Origin: Marinitoga sp. 38H-ov
GTDB taxonomy: Bacteria > Thermotogota > Thermotogae > Petrotogales > Petrotogaceae
DNA length: 64,000 nt
Reading direction: 5' to 3'
Assembly: GCF_011057715.1 (NCBI RefSeq)
Contig: NZ_LNGH01000023.1
Location: forward strand, 93,992-157,991
Positions 55,640 to 64,000 of the stretch are shown piece after piece (within the stretch, counting starts at the first letter, position 1; every line of letters begins with the position of its first letter). A model generated the notes under the pieces. That model made no database searches, had not been told where the DNA came from, and saw nothing but the letters and a program-made list of their open reading frames with translations. Position numbers and translations under genes: made by a program.

Positions 55640-56485
55640 ATGGAATACATAGAATATATTTTTGTTTTACCTGAAAATTTAGAAGATAATATAGAAACAT
55701 TTTTTGCTATACATGAATTCCAAAATTACTATTTTGATAAACCTACAAAAGGACAATCTGTTGTTAAAGTATATATTAACCCAAAAGTTAATGAAGATAA
55801 TATAATAGAATATCTAAAAGAAAACTTAGAATTAATTTCAAAACAAAATATCTCAGAAGATGAATGGTTAAAACCTTGGAGAGAATCTTTAAAACCATTT
55901 GAGTTTATTGAAAATATATGGATTATTCCAGATCCTACAAAGAGTTATAATATTCCAAGTGGTGTAAAAGAAATAAAAATAATACCAGGTACAGCTTTTG
56001 GAACGGGATTACACCCCACAACAAAATTAGCTGCAAAAAATTTAATTAAAGTAATAAATGAAGGAGCAGATGTTTTAGATGTTGGAACAGGAACAGGAAT
56101 ATTATCAATTATAGCTAAATTATACGGAGCTAGTAAATTATTAGCTCTTGATTATGATCTTTTAGCTGTAGAAAAAGCTAAAGAAACATTTAAATTAAAT
56201 AATTTAGAAATTGAAGTTAAACAATCTGACTTATTATCCTCCGTAGAAAAAAAAGATAGATACGATATAATAATTGCAAATATTGTTGTTCCTATATTAT
56301 TAAGATTATTAGATGATGAAAAATTAGATATCATATTAAATGAAAATGGATACTTAATATTATCAGGTATAAACAAAGAAAGAGAAGAAGAGATGTTAAA
56401 TAAAATTTTTGAAAAAGAATATAATATAATATCAAGAGAGGAAGATTCAGGATGGATATCACTTCTATTACAAAAGAGGATATAG
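55640..56485 (+). CDS. prmA: ribosomal protein L11 methyltransferase
   Basis: Trimethylates ribosomal protein L11. The 281-residue product has an N-terminal substrate-recognition domain (1-90) followed by the class I methyltransferase core. WLKPWRESLKPFEF marks the linker, PGTAFGTGLHPTTKL is the family signature before motif I (VLDVGTGTGILS), and IIIANIVVPILL is motif IV. It leads a chain of overlapping genes; DUF501 starts 34 bases inside its end. Confidence 0.95.
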   Translation: MEYIEYIFVLPENLEDNIETFFAIHEFQNYYFDKPTKGQSVVKVYINPKVNEDNIIEYLKENLELISKQNISEDEWLKPWRESLKPFEFIENIWIIPDPTKSYNIPSGVKEIKIIPGTAFGTGLHPTTKLAAKNLIKVINEGADVLDVGTGTGILSIIAKLYGASKLLALDYDLLAVEKAKETFKLNNLEIEVKQSDLLSSVEKKDRYDIIIANIVVPILLRLLDDEKLDIILNENGYLILSGINKEREEEMLNKIFEKEYNIISREEDSGWISLLLQKRI

Positions 56486-56967
56486 AAATAATTGAAAAAC
56501 AAATTGGAAGAAAACCAAATAAAATAATATCTATTCCTAAAAGGTGTTCATTTGGAAAACCAATTGTTATAAAAAGTTATCCAATGAAAGATGGAAAACC
56601 TTTTCCTACATTATATTGGTTAACTTGCCCTCATTTAATAAAAGAAGTTGGAAAATTAGAATCATTAGGAAAAATAAAAGATTGGGAAAATGAAATAAAA
56701 ATTAATGATAAATTAAGAGAGGAATATTTAAAAGCTCATTTAGAGGAAAAAAGTGAAAGAAACAGCTTGTTAAAAAATGAACCTAATTGGGTAAATGAAA
56801 GACTAAAAAATATTGGAATTGGTGGAATAAGTAATTTTGAGAGTATTAAGTGTTTACATTTGCAGCTTGCATCATTTTTAGGAGGGACGAATAATCCTAT
56901 TGGCGAAAGGGTGTGGGGAATCATTGAAAAGAAGGAATGTGAGAACTGCATCTGTTGTATATTATAG
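56452..56967 (+). CDS. DUF501 domain protein
   Basis: A 171-residue DUF501 protein. Family landmarks are QIGRKPNKIISIPKRC, the FGKPIVIKSYP segment, DGKPFPTLYWLTCPHLIKEV and RLESLG-type helix (VGKLESLGKIK). The HLQLASFLGGTNNPIGERV block with the tail ENCICC is also conserved. The family has no firm biochemical function; several cysteines may bind metal. It overlaps prmA by 34 bases and the GGDEF gene by 44, so all are likely co-translated. Confidence 0.88.
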   Translation: MDITSITKEDIEIIEKQIGRKPNKIISIPKRCSFGKPIVIKSYPMKDGKPFPTLYWLTCPHLIKEVGKLESLGKIKDWENEIKINDKLREEYLKAHLEEKSERNSLLKNEPNWVNERLKNIGIGGISNFESIKCLHLQLASFLGGTNNPIGERVWGIIEKKECENCICCIL

Positions 56968-57727
56968 GGATATACGAACACATGTAGTTATTTTTATACT
57001 TGCTTTTTTAGGAATATTATCTATTATTAGATTAATATTATTAGGCAATGTCAATGGCGCTATTAATTTGGGATTAAAATATTTCGCGCTGTTAGTTGCT
57101 CGTTTTGGATTATATATTACTGCTCCTATAACAGATTTATCTTTGTATTTCTTTAGTTTTCTAAATGTATTTGACATAAACACATTTTATATGGGAGATA
57201 TTTCATTTTTTATATCAATTTCTTTGATATTATATGATATGCTTAGAGCTAGAAAGTATATTTTTACCGACTCCTTAACCGGCTTATTAAATAGAAGATA
57301 TTATACTGAAATAATTCCTAAGGTTATAAAAATAAAAGAATATATGAACAAAGAATTTTGTATTATAGTCATGGATTTAGATAACTTTAAACCTGTAAAT
57401 GATAATTTTGGTCATAAATCTGGAGATTATGTATTAAAAAAAGTAGGAGATATAATTAATAAAAGTATAAGAAAAACTGATTTAGCTATTAGATATGGTG
57501 GAGATGAATTTGTTATTTTAGTAAATTCAAATTCATCAGAAATAATAGACAATATCATAAAAAGAATTGATGAAAAAATAAGAAGGGAATTAAATATATA
57601 TAATATTGGTGTTTCAGCTGGAAAATATATAAAAACAAAAGATGATAATTTATCTTTAGAAGATATGTTCTCTAAAGCTGATTTAGATATGTACGAAAAC
57701 AAAAAGAGGAGAAAAAATGTTAGATAG
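56924..57727 (+). CDS. membrane diguanylate cyclase (GGDEF)
   Basis: About 267 residues. Three or four membrane segments (about 20-40, 48-70, 72-92, 100-118) are followed by a GGDEF domain (about 120-267). The active-site motif is RYGGDEFVIL with substrate metal residues in MDLDNFKPVND and FGHKSGD. The product-inhibition site RxxD occurs at the right spacing (RKTD five residues before GGDEF), so feedback control is likely. The start is uncertain: TTG at 56924 is chosen for the GTGTGGGG just before it; TTG 56900 and GTG 56939 are alternatives. It overlaps DUF501 and uvrC. Confidence 0.88.
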   Translation: MKRRNVRTASVVYYRDIRTHVVIFILAFLGILSIIRLILLGNVNGAINLGLKYFALLVARFGLYITAPITDLSLYFFSFLNVFDINTFYMGDISFFISISLILYDMLRARKYIFTDSLTGLLNRRYYTEIIPKVIKIKEYMNKEFCIIVMDLDNFKPVNDNFGHKSGDYVLKKVGDIINKSIRKTDLAIRYGGDEFVILVNSNSSEIIDNIIKRIDEKIRRELNIYNIGVSAGKYIKTKDDNLSLEDMFSKADLDMYENKKRRKNVR

Positions 57728-59441
57728 AAAAGTTTTAAAAAATATCCCAAATGAACCCGGTGTTTATATCTTTAAAGATAAAAATTCAAAACCTATATAT
57801 ATTGGTAAAGCAAAAAAATTAAAAAATAGATTATCTTCTTATTTTAATAAATCTAATCAAGAAAAAAATGAAAAAGTTGAAAAGATTGTTTCTGAAGCAG
57901 AATTTTTAGATTATATTGTTGTAAGAAATGAAGATGAATCACTTATTTTAGAATCTAATTTAATATTCACTCATAAACCTAAATACAATATATTATTAAA
58001 GGATACACGTGTGTATCCTTATATTGCTATAACAAAAGAGGATTTTCCACAAATAAAATTAGTAAGAACAAAAAAAAGTGAAAACGCTTATTTTTACGGC
58101 CCATATTCAAATGTAGGTATGGTTAGAGGTATTATTGAAATTATACAATGGGTATACAAAGTAAGAACGTGTGAAAGAAAATTAGATAGAAAGTCTAAAC
58201 CATGCTTCTTATTTCATTTAGGAAAATGTTTTGCGCCTTGTTATGTTGAGGTGGATAAGAAAGAGTACAATAAAGCTATTGGTAAAGTAAAAAGATTTTT
58301 AAAAGGTAATATCAAATCTATTAGAAATTATATAGAAGAATCTATGCAACAATATGCTAAAATTCTTAATTTTGAAAAAGCAGCTCAATTAAGAGATTTA
58401 TTATTTAAACTAGATAGATTATTTGTACCAATTGGCGTTGAAATGATACATAATAAGAATATTGACATAATTGCTAAGGATGAAGAGTATCCAATAGTTG
58501 TATTATTAATAATTAGACAAGGTTATATTATCTCTAAATTAACCTTTACAATAGATGAAGATATAAATGAATTTATTCATCAATATTATTTAATTAGAAA
58601 AAATATTATTCCAGATGAAATTTGGATAAAGGATTTTGATAATAATTTAGAAGAGGAAGTTATTCATTATTTAAATAAAAACGGATTAAAAAATATAAAG
58701 GATTTAAAGACTGAAAACGAAGAATTATATACAATCACTACAAGAAATTTAAAAGAAGAAGTTAAAAAGCAAACAGACTTGGGAAATATATTAAAACAAG
58801 CAAAAGAAATATTATCTTTAAAAAAAATACCATATAGAATTGAAGGAATTGACATTTCTCATTTACAAGGAATGTATACTGTTGCATCATTAATTACATT
58901 TGAAAATGGCAAACCTAAAAAAGAGGATTATAGACGGTATAGACTTGATGAATTTAAAGAACCTAATGATTTTGAATCTATTAGAACTGTAATTAGAAGA
59001 AGATATTCCAAACATCCTTTACCTGATCTATTGTTTATAGACGGAGGTAAAGGCCAGGTTAATTCGGCTGTTGAAGCTTTAAATGAATTAGGATATGCTG
59101 ATGTTGATGTAGTTGGAATTGCTAAAGAAGATGAACGAATAGTATTCCCAGGTGATATTGAAGATTTACATTTACCTCTTGATCATCCTGTTTTGAGGAT
59201 GCTAATATTTATGAGAGATGAAACTCATAGATTTGCTATTACTTTTAATAGGAAATTGAGAGCTAAAAGATTTGAAAGATCTAGATTAGACGATATTCCA
59301 GGTATAGGTCCAAAAAGAAAAAAAATACTGATAAATCATTTCGGATCTATAGAAGAAATAAAAAAAGCAACGTGGGAAGAAATAAATGAAGTAATTAAAA
59401 ATGAAAAAATAGCAAAAAAAATAAAGGAATTTTTTGATTAG
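57717..59441 (+). CDS. uvrC: excinuclease ABC subunit C
   Basis: Makes both incisions in nucleotide excision repair. The 574-residue product has the GIY-YIG nuclease at the start (GVYIFKD, PIYIGKAKKL, residues 15-40), a Cys-containing middle segment (CERK, CFLFHLGKCFAPC) that matches the family's Fe-S/zinc cysteines, the UVR helix FEKAAQLRDLLFKL, the RNase H-like nuclease (EGIDISHLQG, FIDGGKGQ) and the tandem helix-hairpin-helix tail (IPGIGPKRKKILINHFG). It overlaps the GGDEF gene by 11 bases. Confidence 0.97.
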   Translation: MLDRKVLKNIPNEPGVYIFKDKNSKPIYIGKAKKLKNRLSSYFNKSNQEKNEKVEKIVSEAEFLDYIVVRNEDESLILESNLIFTHKPKYNILLKDTRVYPYIAITKEDFPQIKLVRTKKSENAYFYGPYSNVGMVRGIIEIIQWVYKVRTCERKLDRKSKPCFLFHLGKCFAPCYVEVDKKEYNKAIGKVKRFLKGNIKSIRNYIEESMQQYAKILNFEKAAQLRDLLFKLDRLFVPIGVEMIHNKNIDIIAKDEEYPIVVLLIIRQGYIISKLTFTIDEDINEFIHQYYLIRKNIIPDEIWIKDFDNNLEEEVIHYLNKNGLKNIKDLKTENEELYTITTRNLKEEVKKQTDLGNILKQAKEILSLKKIPYRIEGIDISHLQGMYTVASLITFENGKPKKEDYRRYRLDEFKEPNDFESIRTVIRRRYSKHPLPDLLFIDGGKGQVNSAVEALNELGYADVDVVGIAKEDERIVFPGDIEDLHLPLDHPVLRMLIFMRDETHRFAITFNRKLRAKRFERSRLDDIPGIGPKRKKILINHFGSIEEIKKATWEEINEVIKNEKIAKKIKEFFD

Positions 59442-59448
59442 GTGAAAT

Positions 59449-60963
59449 ATGAAAAAAAATACATTAATTGGTATATTATTAATAATAGCACTTTGGTATT
59501 TAATTTCTATATTTACAAATAATCCATTATTAATCCCATTTCCACATAAAGTTTTTGGGGAAATGGTTAAATTATTTAGGGATTATACATTTTACCTTGA
59601 TTTAGCAAATACATTTTTAAAAATTATTGTCGGATTTTTTATATCTATCATTATTGGTATTCCAATAGGTCTAATTACAGGTCTAAATAATAATATATTT
59701 CAAATTTTTAGACCAATGTTAATGATAATACAAAGTTCTCCCGTAGTTTCCTATATAGCTATAGCAATGCTTTGGTTTGGTATAGGTTTTTACACTCCGG
59801 TATTTGTCGCTTTTATGGTTATTTTTCCTGTTATTGTTTTAAATATATCAGAAGGTGTAAAATCTACAGATAAGAAATTAATAGAAATGGCTAAAGTTTT
59901 CAATGTTGATAATAAGAAGATAATTTTAAAAATTTATTTCCCTTCGTTAATTCCCTTTTTAAAATCTACTTTAAATATGATATCTGGTAGTATGTGGAAA
60001 TCTGTTGTTGTAGGAGAGTTTTTAGCTGGAGATAGAGGTTTAGGTGTGAGTTTATCTTTTAGTAAAATAGCTTTAAATATTGATAGGGTATTTGCATATA
60101 CTATACTATTAGCGATTTTTGGGATGATTAGTGAAAAAATTTTAAAAGAGTTATCTAGAAAAAATTTATTAAGAAATACTTTATCAAAAAAAGTTTTATC
60201 TAGAAAAATTTTATCAATGAATGATTTATCAAAAAATGATTTATCAAAATTTGAAATGTATGATGCTAAAGAAAAAAAAGACAATATAATTATAACTAAT
60301 TTGAACAAAAAATTTGATAACAATGTCATATTATCTGACTTTAATATTATTTTTGAAAACTCTAAAATAAATATTTTATTAGGTGAATCGGGTATAGGAA
60401 AAACAACTATTTTAAACATACTATCTAATATTGTTGAAAAAGATAGTGGAGAGGTTTATATACAAGGAAAAATAGGTTATATTTTCCAAGATGATAGATT
60501 AATACCATGGTTAAATATAATAGAAAATATTAGACTTATAAATGAAAATATTTCTATAATGGAAATAGAAAACTACTTAAAAATGTTAAATTTAGAAAAA
60601 GAAGTTTTATATATGTTTCCATATGAATTATCTGGAGGTATGAAAAAAAGAATAAATATATTAAGAGCTATAGCATATAAGCCAGATATTATTTTAATGG
60701 ATGAAGCTTTTTCGTCTCTAGATATTTCAAATAAATATAAAATAATGAATGAATTATTAAAAATACAGAACAATGAAAAATTTACTATTATAATGGTTAC
60801 ACATGATCCATTTGAGGTATCAATTCTTGGAGAAAATATATTTATTTTAGATGGAAAACCTTTAAAAATAAAACAAAAATTGTCATTTAAGAATTCTTTT
60901 GAACGAGATATGAAAGAGAATCACGATATCCTTTATAATATCAACAAAATTTTGTTAGAATAA
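59449..60963 (+). CDS. ABC transporter permease-ATPase fusion (SsuC/ThiX-SsuB-like)
   Basis: A 504-residue fusion. Residues 1-234 are a permease of the SsuC/TauC/ThiX type with about six helices and the EAA loop EMAKVFNVDNKKI at 146-158. Residues 235-269 are seven pentapeptides of the form LS[RK]xx. Residues about 278-504 are an ABC ATPase: Walker A GESGIGKTT at 312-320, Q-loop YIFQDDRLIPW, signature LSGGMKKRINILRA, Walker B IILMDEAFSSLD and His in MVTHDPFEVS. Normally these are separate proteins. No substrate-binding protein is adjacent. It lies 7 bases after uvrC. Pyrimidine precursors, sulfonates or nitrate are typical substrates of the group; which applies is unknown. Confidence 0.92.
   Translation: MKKNTLIGILLIIALWYLISIFTNNPLLIPFPHKVFGEMVKLFRDYTFYLDLANTFLKIIVGFFISIIIGIPIGLITGLNNNIFQIFRPMLMIIQSSPVVSYIAIAMLWFGIGFYTPVFVAFMVIFPVIVLNISEGVKSTDKKLIEMAKVFNVDNKKIILKIYFPSLIPFLKSTLNMISGSMWKSVVVGEFLAGDRGLGVSLSFSKIALNIDRVFAYTILLAIFGMISEKILKELSRKNLLRNTLSKKVLSRKILSMNDLSKNDLSKFEMYDAKEKKDNIIITNLNKKFDNNVILSDFNIIFENSKINILLGESGIGKTTILNILSNIVEKDSGEVYIQGKIGYIFQDDRLIPWLNIIENIRLINENISIMEIENYLKMLNLEKEVLYMFPYELSGGMKKRINILRAIAYKPDIILMDEAFSSLDISNKYKIMNELLKIQNNEKFTIIMVTHDPFEVSILGENIFILDGKPLKIKQKLSFKNSFERDMKENHDILYNINKILLE
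60151..60255 (+). repeat. 7 x 15-bp tandem repeat in the ABC fusion linker
   Basis: Seven in-frame 15-base units encode LSRKN, LLRNT, LSKKV, LSRKI, LSMND, LSKND, LSKFE. The last units are closest in DNA (two copies of AATGATTTATCAAAA), the first most diverged. Confidence 0.9.
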
Positions 60964-61042
60964 TTTAAAATAATTCTAAGGAAATTCTAAGAAAAACATT
61001 ATAAAAATATATATAGAAAATATAGCAATGGAGGTGATTTTG

Positions 61043-62419
61043 ATGAAAAAGATAGTTGTTGCATTAATGCTATTAATTGTAGTTTCTTCATTTGCTTTTG
61101 TAAATCCAGATTATGTATCTCCTGTTGTTAATGTTGTAAACGAAGCTGCTAAAGCTGTTGTTAATATTGAAGCTACTGGTCATAAGCAAACATCTATTGA
61201 TCCTTTTATAGAAGAATTCTATAAGAGATTTTTTGGAGAATCTCCATGGACACAAGATAGAGAATTCAAATCTTTAGGTACAGGATTTATTTTTGATAAA
61301 AGAGGATATATATTAACAAATTATCACGTTGTTGAAAATGCTGATAGAATTACCGTAACTACTTTAGAAGGGAAAAAGTATGAAGCAAAATATATAGGTG
61401 GAGATGGAGATCTTGACATAGCTGTTATACAACTTGAAACTAAAGACGAATTACCTGTAATAGAATTGGGAGACTCTGATAGTATTCAAATAGGAGAATG
61501 GGCAATTGCAATAGGTAATCCTTTAGGATTCAAACATACAGTTACTTTAGGTGTAGTAAGTGCCGTTCATAGAAAAATACCAAAACCAGATGGAAATGGA
61601 TATTATGCTGATTTAATTCAAACAGATGCTGCTATTAATCCAGGTAACAGTGGAGGACCATTATTAAATATACATGCACAAGTAATAGGTATTAATACTG
61701 CTATTGTGAATCCTACTGAAGGTCAAAATTTAGGATTTGCTATTCCAATTAATTTTGCTAAAAGATTTGCTGAATCTTTAATTAATAATGGAAAAGTTTC
61801 AAAAGCTTATTTAGGTGTATATATACAAAATGTTACAGAATCACTTTCAAAAACCTTCGGGTTAAAGGTAACAAAAGGCGCTTTTGTTAGTGACATTGAA
61901 AAAGGATCCCCTGCTGAAAAGGTTGGAATTAAGCCAGGTGATGTTATTGTAAAAATAGATAATAAAGAAATAGATAGTGCTGATGAACTAGTATATATAG
62001 TAAAAACTTATCCTGCTGGACAAAGCATTAATGTTGTTGTAAATAGAAAAGGAAAAGAAATTACATATACAGTTACTTTAGCCGAAAGAGAAGAATTTGC
62101 ACAAGCTACAGAAGAATATTATTTAGGATTAAAAGTTAGAGATTTAACTCCAGAAGATATTAATGAATTAAAATTACCAAAAGACATGTTTGGTGTTAGA
62201 GTCGAAGAGGTTAAAGAAGGTTCAGAAGCACAATATGTAAATATTAAAAAAGGCGATATTATAATGGAAATGTATGTAAATGGAAAAGGTGAAAAATTAG
62301 AATCTGTAAAAGATTTCCAAAAATTAGCTTCAAAGATTAAAAAAGGTGATTATGTAGGATTTATAATATATAGAGATGGTTATAGAGCTTCTGTATACTT
62401 TAGTTATATGGGTAATTAA
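61043..62419 (+). CDS. htrA: HtrA/DegP-family serine protease
   Basis: A 458-residue exported protease, the length of the T. maritima enzyme. A signal peptide (1-19) is followed by a trypsin-like domain with H95 (LTNYHVVENA), D125 (DLDIAV) and S203 (NPGNSGGPLL), then two PDZ domains (about 255-345 and 365-455; YLGVYIQNVTE, GSPAEKVGIKPGDV; YLGLKVRDL, KKGDIIMEMY). It degrades or refolds misfolded envelope proteins. The ATG at 61043 is chosen for its GGAGGTGAT site. The gap after the ABC fusion has A+T-rich DNA and likely its promoter. Confidence 0.97.
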   Translation: MKKIVVALMLLIVVSSFAFVNPDYVSPVVNVVNEAAKAVVNIEATGHKQTSIDPFIEEFYKRFFGESPWTQDREFKSLGTGFIFDKRGYILTNYHVVENADRITVTTLEGKKYEAKYIGGDGDLDIAVIQLETKDELPVIELGDSDSIQIGEWAIAIGNPLGFKHTVTLGVVSAVHRKIPKPDGNGYYADLIQTDAAINPGNSGGPLLNIHAQVIGINTAIVNPTEGQNLGFAIPINFAKRFAESLINNGKVSKAYLGVYIQNVTESLSKTFGLKVTKGAFVSDIEKGSPAEKVGIKPGDVIVKIDNKEIDSADELVYIVKTYPAGQSINVVVNRKGKEITYTVTLAEREEFAQATEEYYLGLKVRDLTPEDINELKLPKDMFGVRVEEVKEGSEAQYVNIKKGDIIMEMYVNGKGEKLESVKDFQKLASKIKKGDYVGFIIYRDGYRASVYFSYMGN

Positions 62420-62448
62420 GTCCCATCATTTTTCGATGGGACTTTTAT
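62418..62448 (+). terminator. intrinsic terminator after htrA
   Basis: 10-bp stem AAGTCCCATC/GATGGGACTT with a 7-base loop and a TTATT tail. It overlaps the htrA stop. The minus strand lacks a T run, so it mainly stops htrA. Confidence 0.87.
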
Positions 62449-62483
62449 TATACATTCATTATATTTGTAATTCTTCAAATTTT

Positions 62484-63413
62484 TTACCAAGGTAATGGAT
62501 TAATTGCTATTTCTCTTTCATATAATTCTTCATATTTTTTAACTTTGCTTTTATCCATCTTAATTTCACTAGCTTTTAAATTTTCTTTTAATTGTTCTAT
62601 ATTTTTACTACCTACTGCAATTGTACTAATAACATCATATGATAAAATATAACTCAAGGCTTCATGAACCATAGACACATTTCCTTTTATTTCCTTAATT
62701 TTTTCAATTAATTTTGCTCTTCTCTCAATATCTTCTACACTCCATCTACTTCTAATTCCAGTAAATCTACTATCTTTATTATATTTTCCTGTTAACCATC
62801 CAGAATCTAAAGGCACTTTAACTATTACTGCTAATCCTTTTTCTCTAATTTTATTAAAAGATTTTCTTACGTCTTGAAAAAATATATTAAATAATATTTC
62901 TACTACTTCACTATCTGTATTTTCTACTAGTTTATCAACTTCATATGAAAAATCTAAAGAAGCTCCATATGCTTTTATTAACCCAGATTTTTTTAATTCT
63001 TTTAAAACTTTAAATTGTTGAGAATTTTTATCTAGCATTTCTATTGGCGGATTATGTAAAATCACCGAATCCAAATAATTAGTTTTAAGTTTTTTTAAAC
63101 TATTTTCCACAGTTTTTTTTATAACTTCTGGTGCAAAACCATCTTTTTCTCCAGGAACATGACCAACTTTTGTATTTATTACTATTTTTTCTCTATCAAA
63201 TTCTTTTAATGCCTCACCTAGAATTAATTCACTTTTACCTTCTGCATAATTTGGAGCTGTATCAAAAAAATTACATCCAAGTTCTACAGCTGTCTCTACT
63301 AATTTAATTGCTTCTGAGTCTTTCGGCCCTCCCCATTCTTTATCATTACCTAATTGCCAAGCTCCAAATCCAATTTCAGAAACAACTTTTCCTAAATACT
63401 TCCTATAATTCAT
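62484..63413 (-). CDS. aldo/keto reductase
   Basis: A 309-residue NADPH-type oxidoreductase with a TIM-barrel fold. The catalytic tetrad is D51 (FFDTAPNYAEG), Y56, K82 (TKVGH) and H120 (VILHNPP). The family signature GFGAWQLG is at the start, and the cofactor phosphate region GSKNIEQLKENLKA is near the end. Its substrate is unknown; aldehydes or sugars are typical. The ATG at 63413 has a GGAGGGAGAGG site; an upstream in-frame ATG at 63506 would add an untypical extension. Gene is monocistronic. Confidence 0.93.
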   Translation of the reverse strand: MNYRKYLGKVVSEIGFGAWQLGNDKEWGGPKDSEAIKLVETAVELGCNFFDTAPNYAEGKSELILGEALKEFDREKIVINTKVGHVPGEKDGFAPEVIKKTVENSLKKLKTNYLDSVILHNPPIEMLDKNSQQFKVLKELKKSGLIKAYGASLDFSYEVDKLVENTDSEVVEILFNIFFQDVRKSFNKIREKGLAVIVKVPLDSGWLTGKYNKDSRFTGIRSRWSVEDIERRAKLIEKIKEIKGNVSMVHEALSYILSYDVISTIAVGSKNIEQLKENLKASEIKMDKSKVKKYEELYEREIAINPLPW

Positions 63414-63883
63414 ATTCCTCTCCCTCCTTAAACTGCAACGTAATAAGAAATTATAATAATTATTTTCTATATTATATAACATATTATCATATTTTTCTAA
63501 AAACAATTGTTTGGAACATTTCTAATGTAAAAACACCTTACTATATTATCATTAATATTTTATTTACATAATAAAAACATTATTAAATCACATTTTATGA
63601 TTTACATAAAATTGGCTTAAATTATATATATTCAGTAATAATTCTAAATATTTTATATTCACTATATTTTTAATGTAACTATTTCAACTGATATAATTCA
63701 ATAAAAAAGTCTCCGGTAATAAGTCAAGAGGGAAATAAAAAAACAATGAAAATTAACAAAGATGAAAAATAACAAGAATTCAGAATAATACAGATAGAAA
63801 AAAGAGTAAAACAAATATTATGCACATGGTGCAAAAATTAGAATTATTTAGTTGTTTTGTTAATTGTAAACGCTTAATTATTA
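63414..63883. other. 470-bp non-coding region between the reductase and the transposase remnant
   Basis: Very A+T-rich and without a supportable gene. It holds a perfect TGCAC-ATG-GTGCA inverted repeat at 63821-63833, a LacI-operator-like TGTAAACGCTTA at 63865-63876, and on the minus strand a TTGACTTATTACCGGAGAC stretch followed by T6 around 63704-63724. It may include the right end of an insertion element. Confidence 0.6.
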
Positions 63884-64000
63884 TTATTGATTATTACTAT
63901 CATCCTTTAAAAACACCATTTTTTTAGAAGATTGAGATAATTCAATAGGATTATAGGATGAATTATTTTTAAGCATATAATAAATACTTCTAACTAGTTT
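63884..64000 (-). mobile_element. 3' end of a probable IS110-type transposase (cut by the window edge)
   Basis: The last 38 codons and stop of a minus-strand gene that continues past the right edge. The translation begins KLVRSIYYMLKNNSSYNP and ends FLKDDSNNQ. The K-L-V-R-x-I-Y-Y-M-L-K-N...Y-x-P pattern resembles the final helix of IS110/IS116/IS902 transposases. With only 38 residues, this is a similarity by eye; another protein family is possible. Confidence 0.4.

Noticed and set aside
63865..63876. LacI-operator-like TGTAAACGCTTA near the right edge
   Set aside because: It is an imperfect palindrome and lies just past the end of the transposase-like gene, away from any promoter; chance match is likely.
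1..64000. tRNA, rRNA, CRISPR or phage genes
   Set aside because: I saw no tRNA-like cloverleaf with a GTTCGA-type arm, no rRNA-like G+C-rich block, no regularly spaced repeat array and no phage structural genes.

Overview
The window is strongly A+T-rich, densely packed bacterial DNA with long co-directional runs of genes that touch or overlap. The best guess is a thermophilic member of the Thermotogota, order Petrotogales (Marinitoga-like). This is inference from base composition and gene content: a TM1266-type small regulator beside a radical-SAM protein, an M32 carboxypeptidase, an HtrA of Thermotoga length, glutamate dehydrogenase, acetate kinase, and many secreted lipoproteins and predicted outer-envelope proteins. 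No 16S gene or other decisive marker is present.

Layout. (1) 1-3.8 kb, minus: a four-gene run of a small membrane protein, an NtrC-type sigma-54 response regulator, a TPR protein carrying a 5 x 42-bp tandem repeat, and a gene cut by the left edge. (2) 3.9-14.1 kb, plus: a membrane protein with uridine kinase, a chemoreceptor, then polynucleotide phosphorylase, an M16 peptidase and three tandem HD-GYP-type proteins. (3) 14.1-21.9 kb, minus: nine nearly contiguous genes, ispD-nfo-hflK-hflC-lipoprotein-methyltransferase-tmk-small Cys protein-possible sliding-clamp-like protein. (4) 22.0-28.0 kb, plus: ROK kinase, rhomboid protease, HD phosphohydrolase, gatA, gatB. (5) 28.0-32.7 kb, minus: an FtsX/MacB-type ABC exporter and acetate kinase. 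(6) 33.1-35.1 kb, plus: glutamate dehydrogenase and a NUDIX hydrolase. (7) 35.1-39.8 kb, minus: a 1162-residue repeat lipoprotein and a predicted envelope barrel. (8) 40.0-42.9 kb, plus: a membrane kinase with CheA-like parts and its CheY-like partner. (9) 42.9-52.6 kb: glmM (minus), a LacI regulator and M32 carboxypeptidase (plus), radical-SAM protein plus TM1266-like protein (minus), a large surface metallopeptidase (plus), a carboxyltransferase (minus). (10) 52.8-62.4 kb, plus: a Crp-type regulator, a two-part Fe-S permease, a flavin-type protein, prmA-DUF501-GGDEF-uvrC-ABC permease/ATPase fusion, and htrA. (11) 62.5-64 kb, minus: aldo/keto reductase, about 470 bases without a gene, and the 3' end of what looks like an IS110-type transposase.

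Most genes are housekeeping: RNA decay, DNA repair, tRNA-dependent amidation, isoprenoid and cell-wall precursors, envelope protein quality control. The less ordinary parts are the signalling proteins (three HD-GYP paralogues with changed signature residues, a CheA-like kinase without a CheW domain, an orphan sigma-54 activator), the clamp-like protein, the ABC fusion with a seven-unit pentapeptide linker, the split Fe-S permease and the large repeat lipoprotein. Intrinsic terminators are clear and many serve both strands between convergent genes; several promoters carry an extended -10 of the form TGNTATAAT. I found no tRNA, rRNA, CRISPR array or phage genes.
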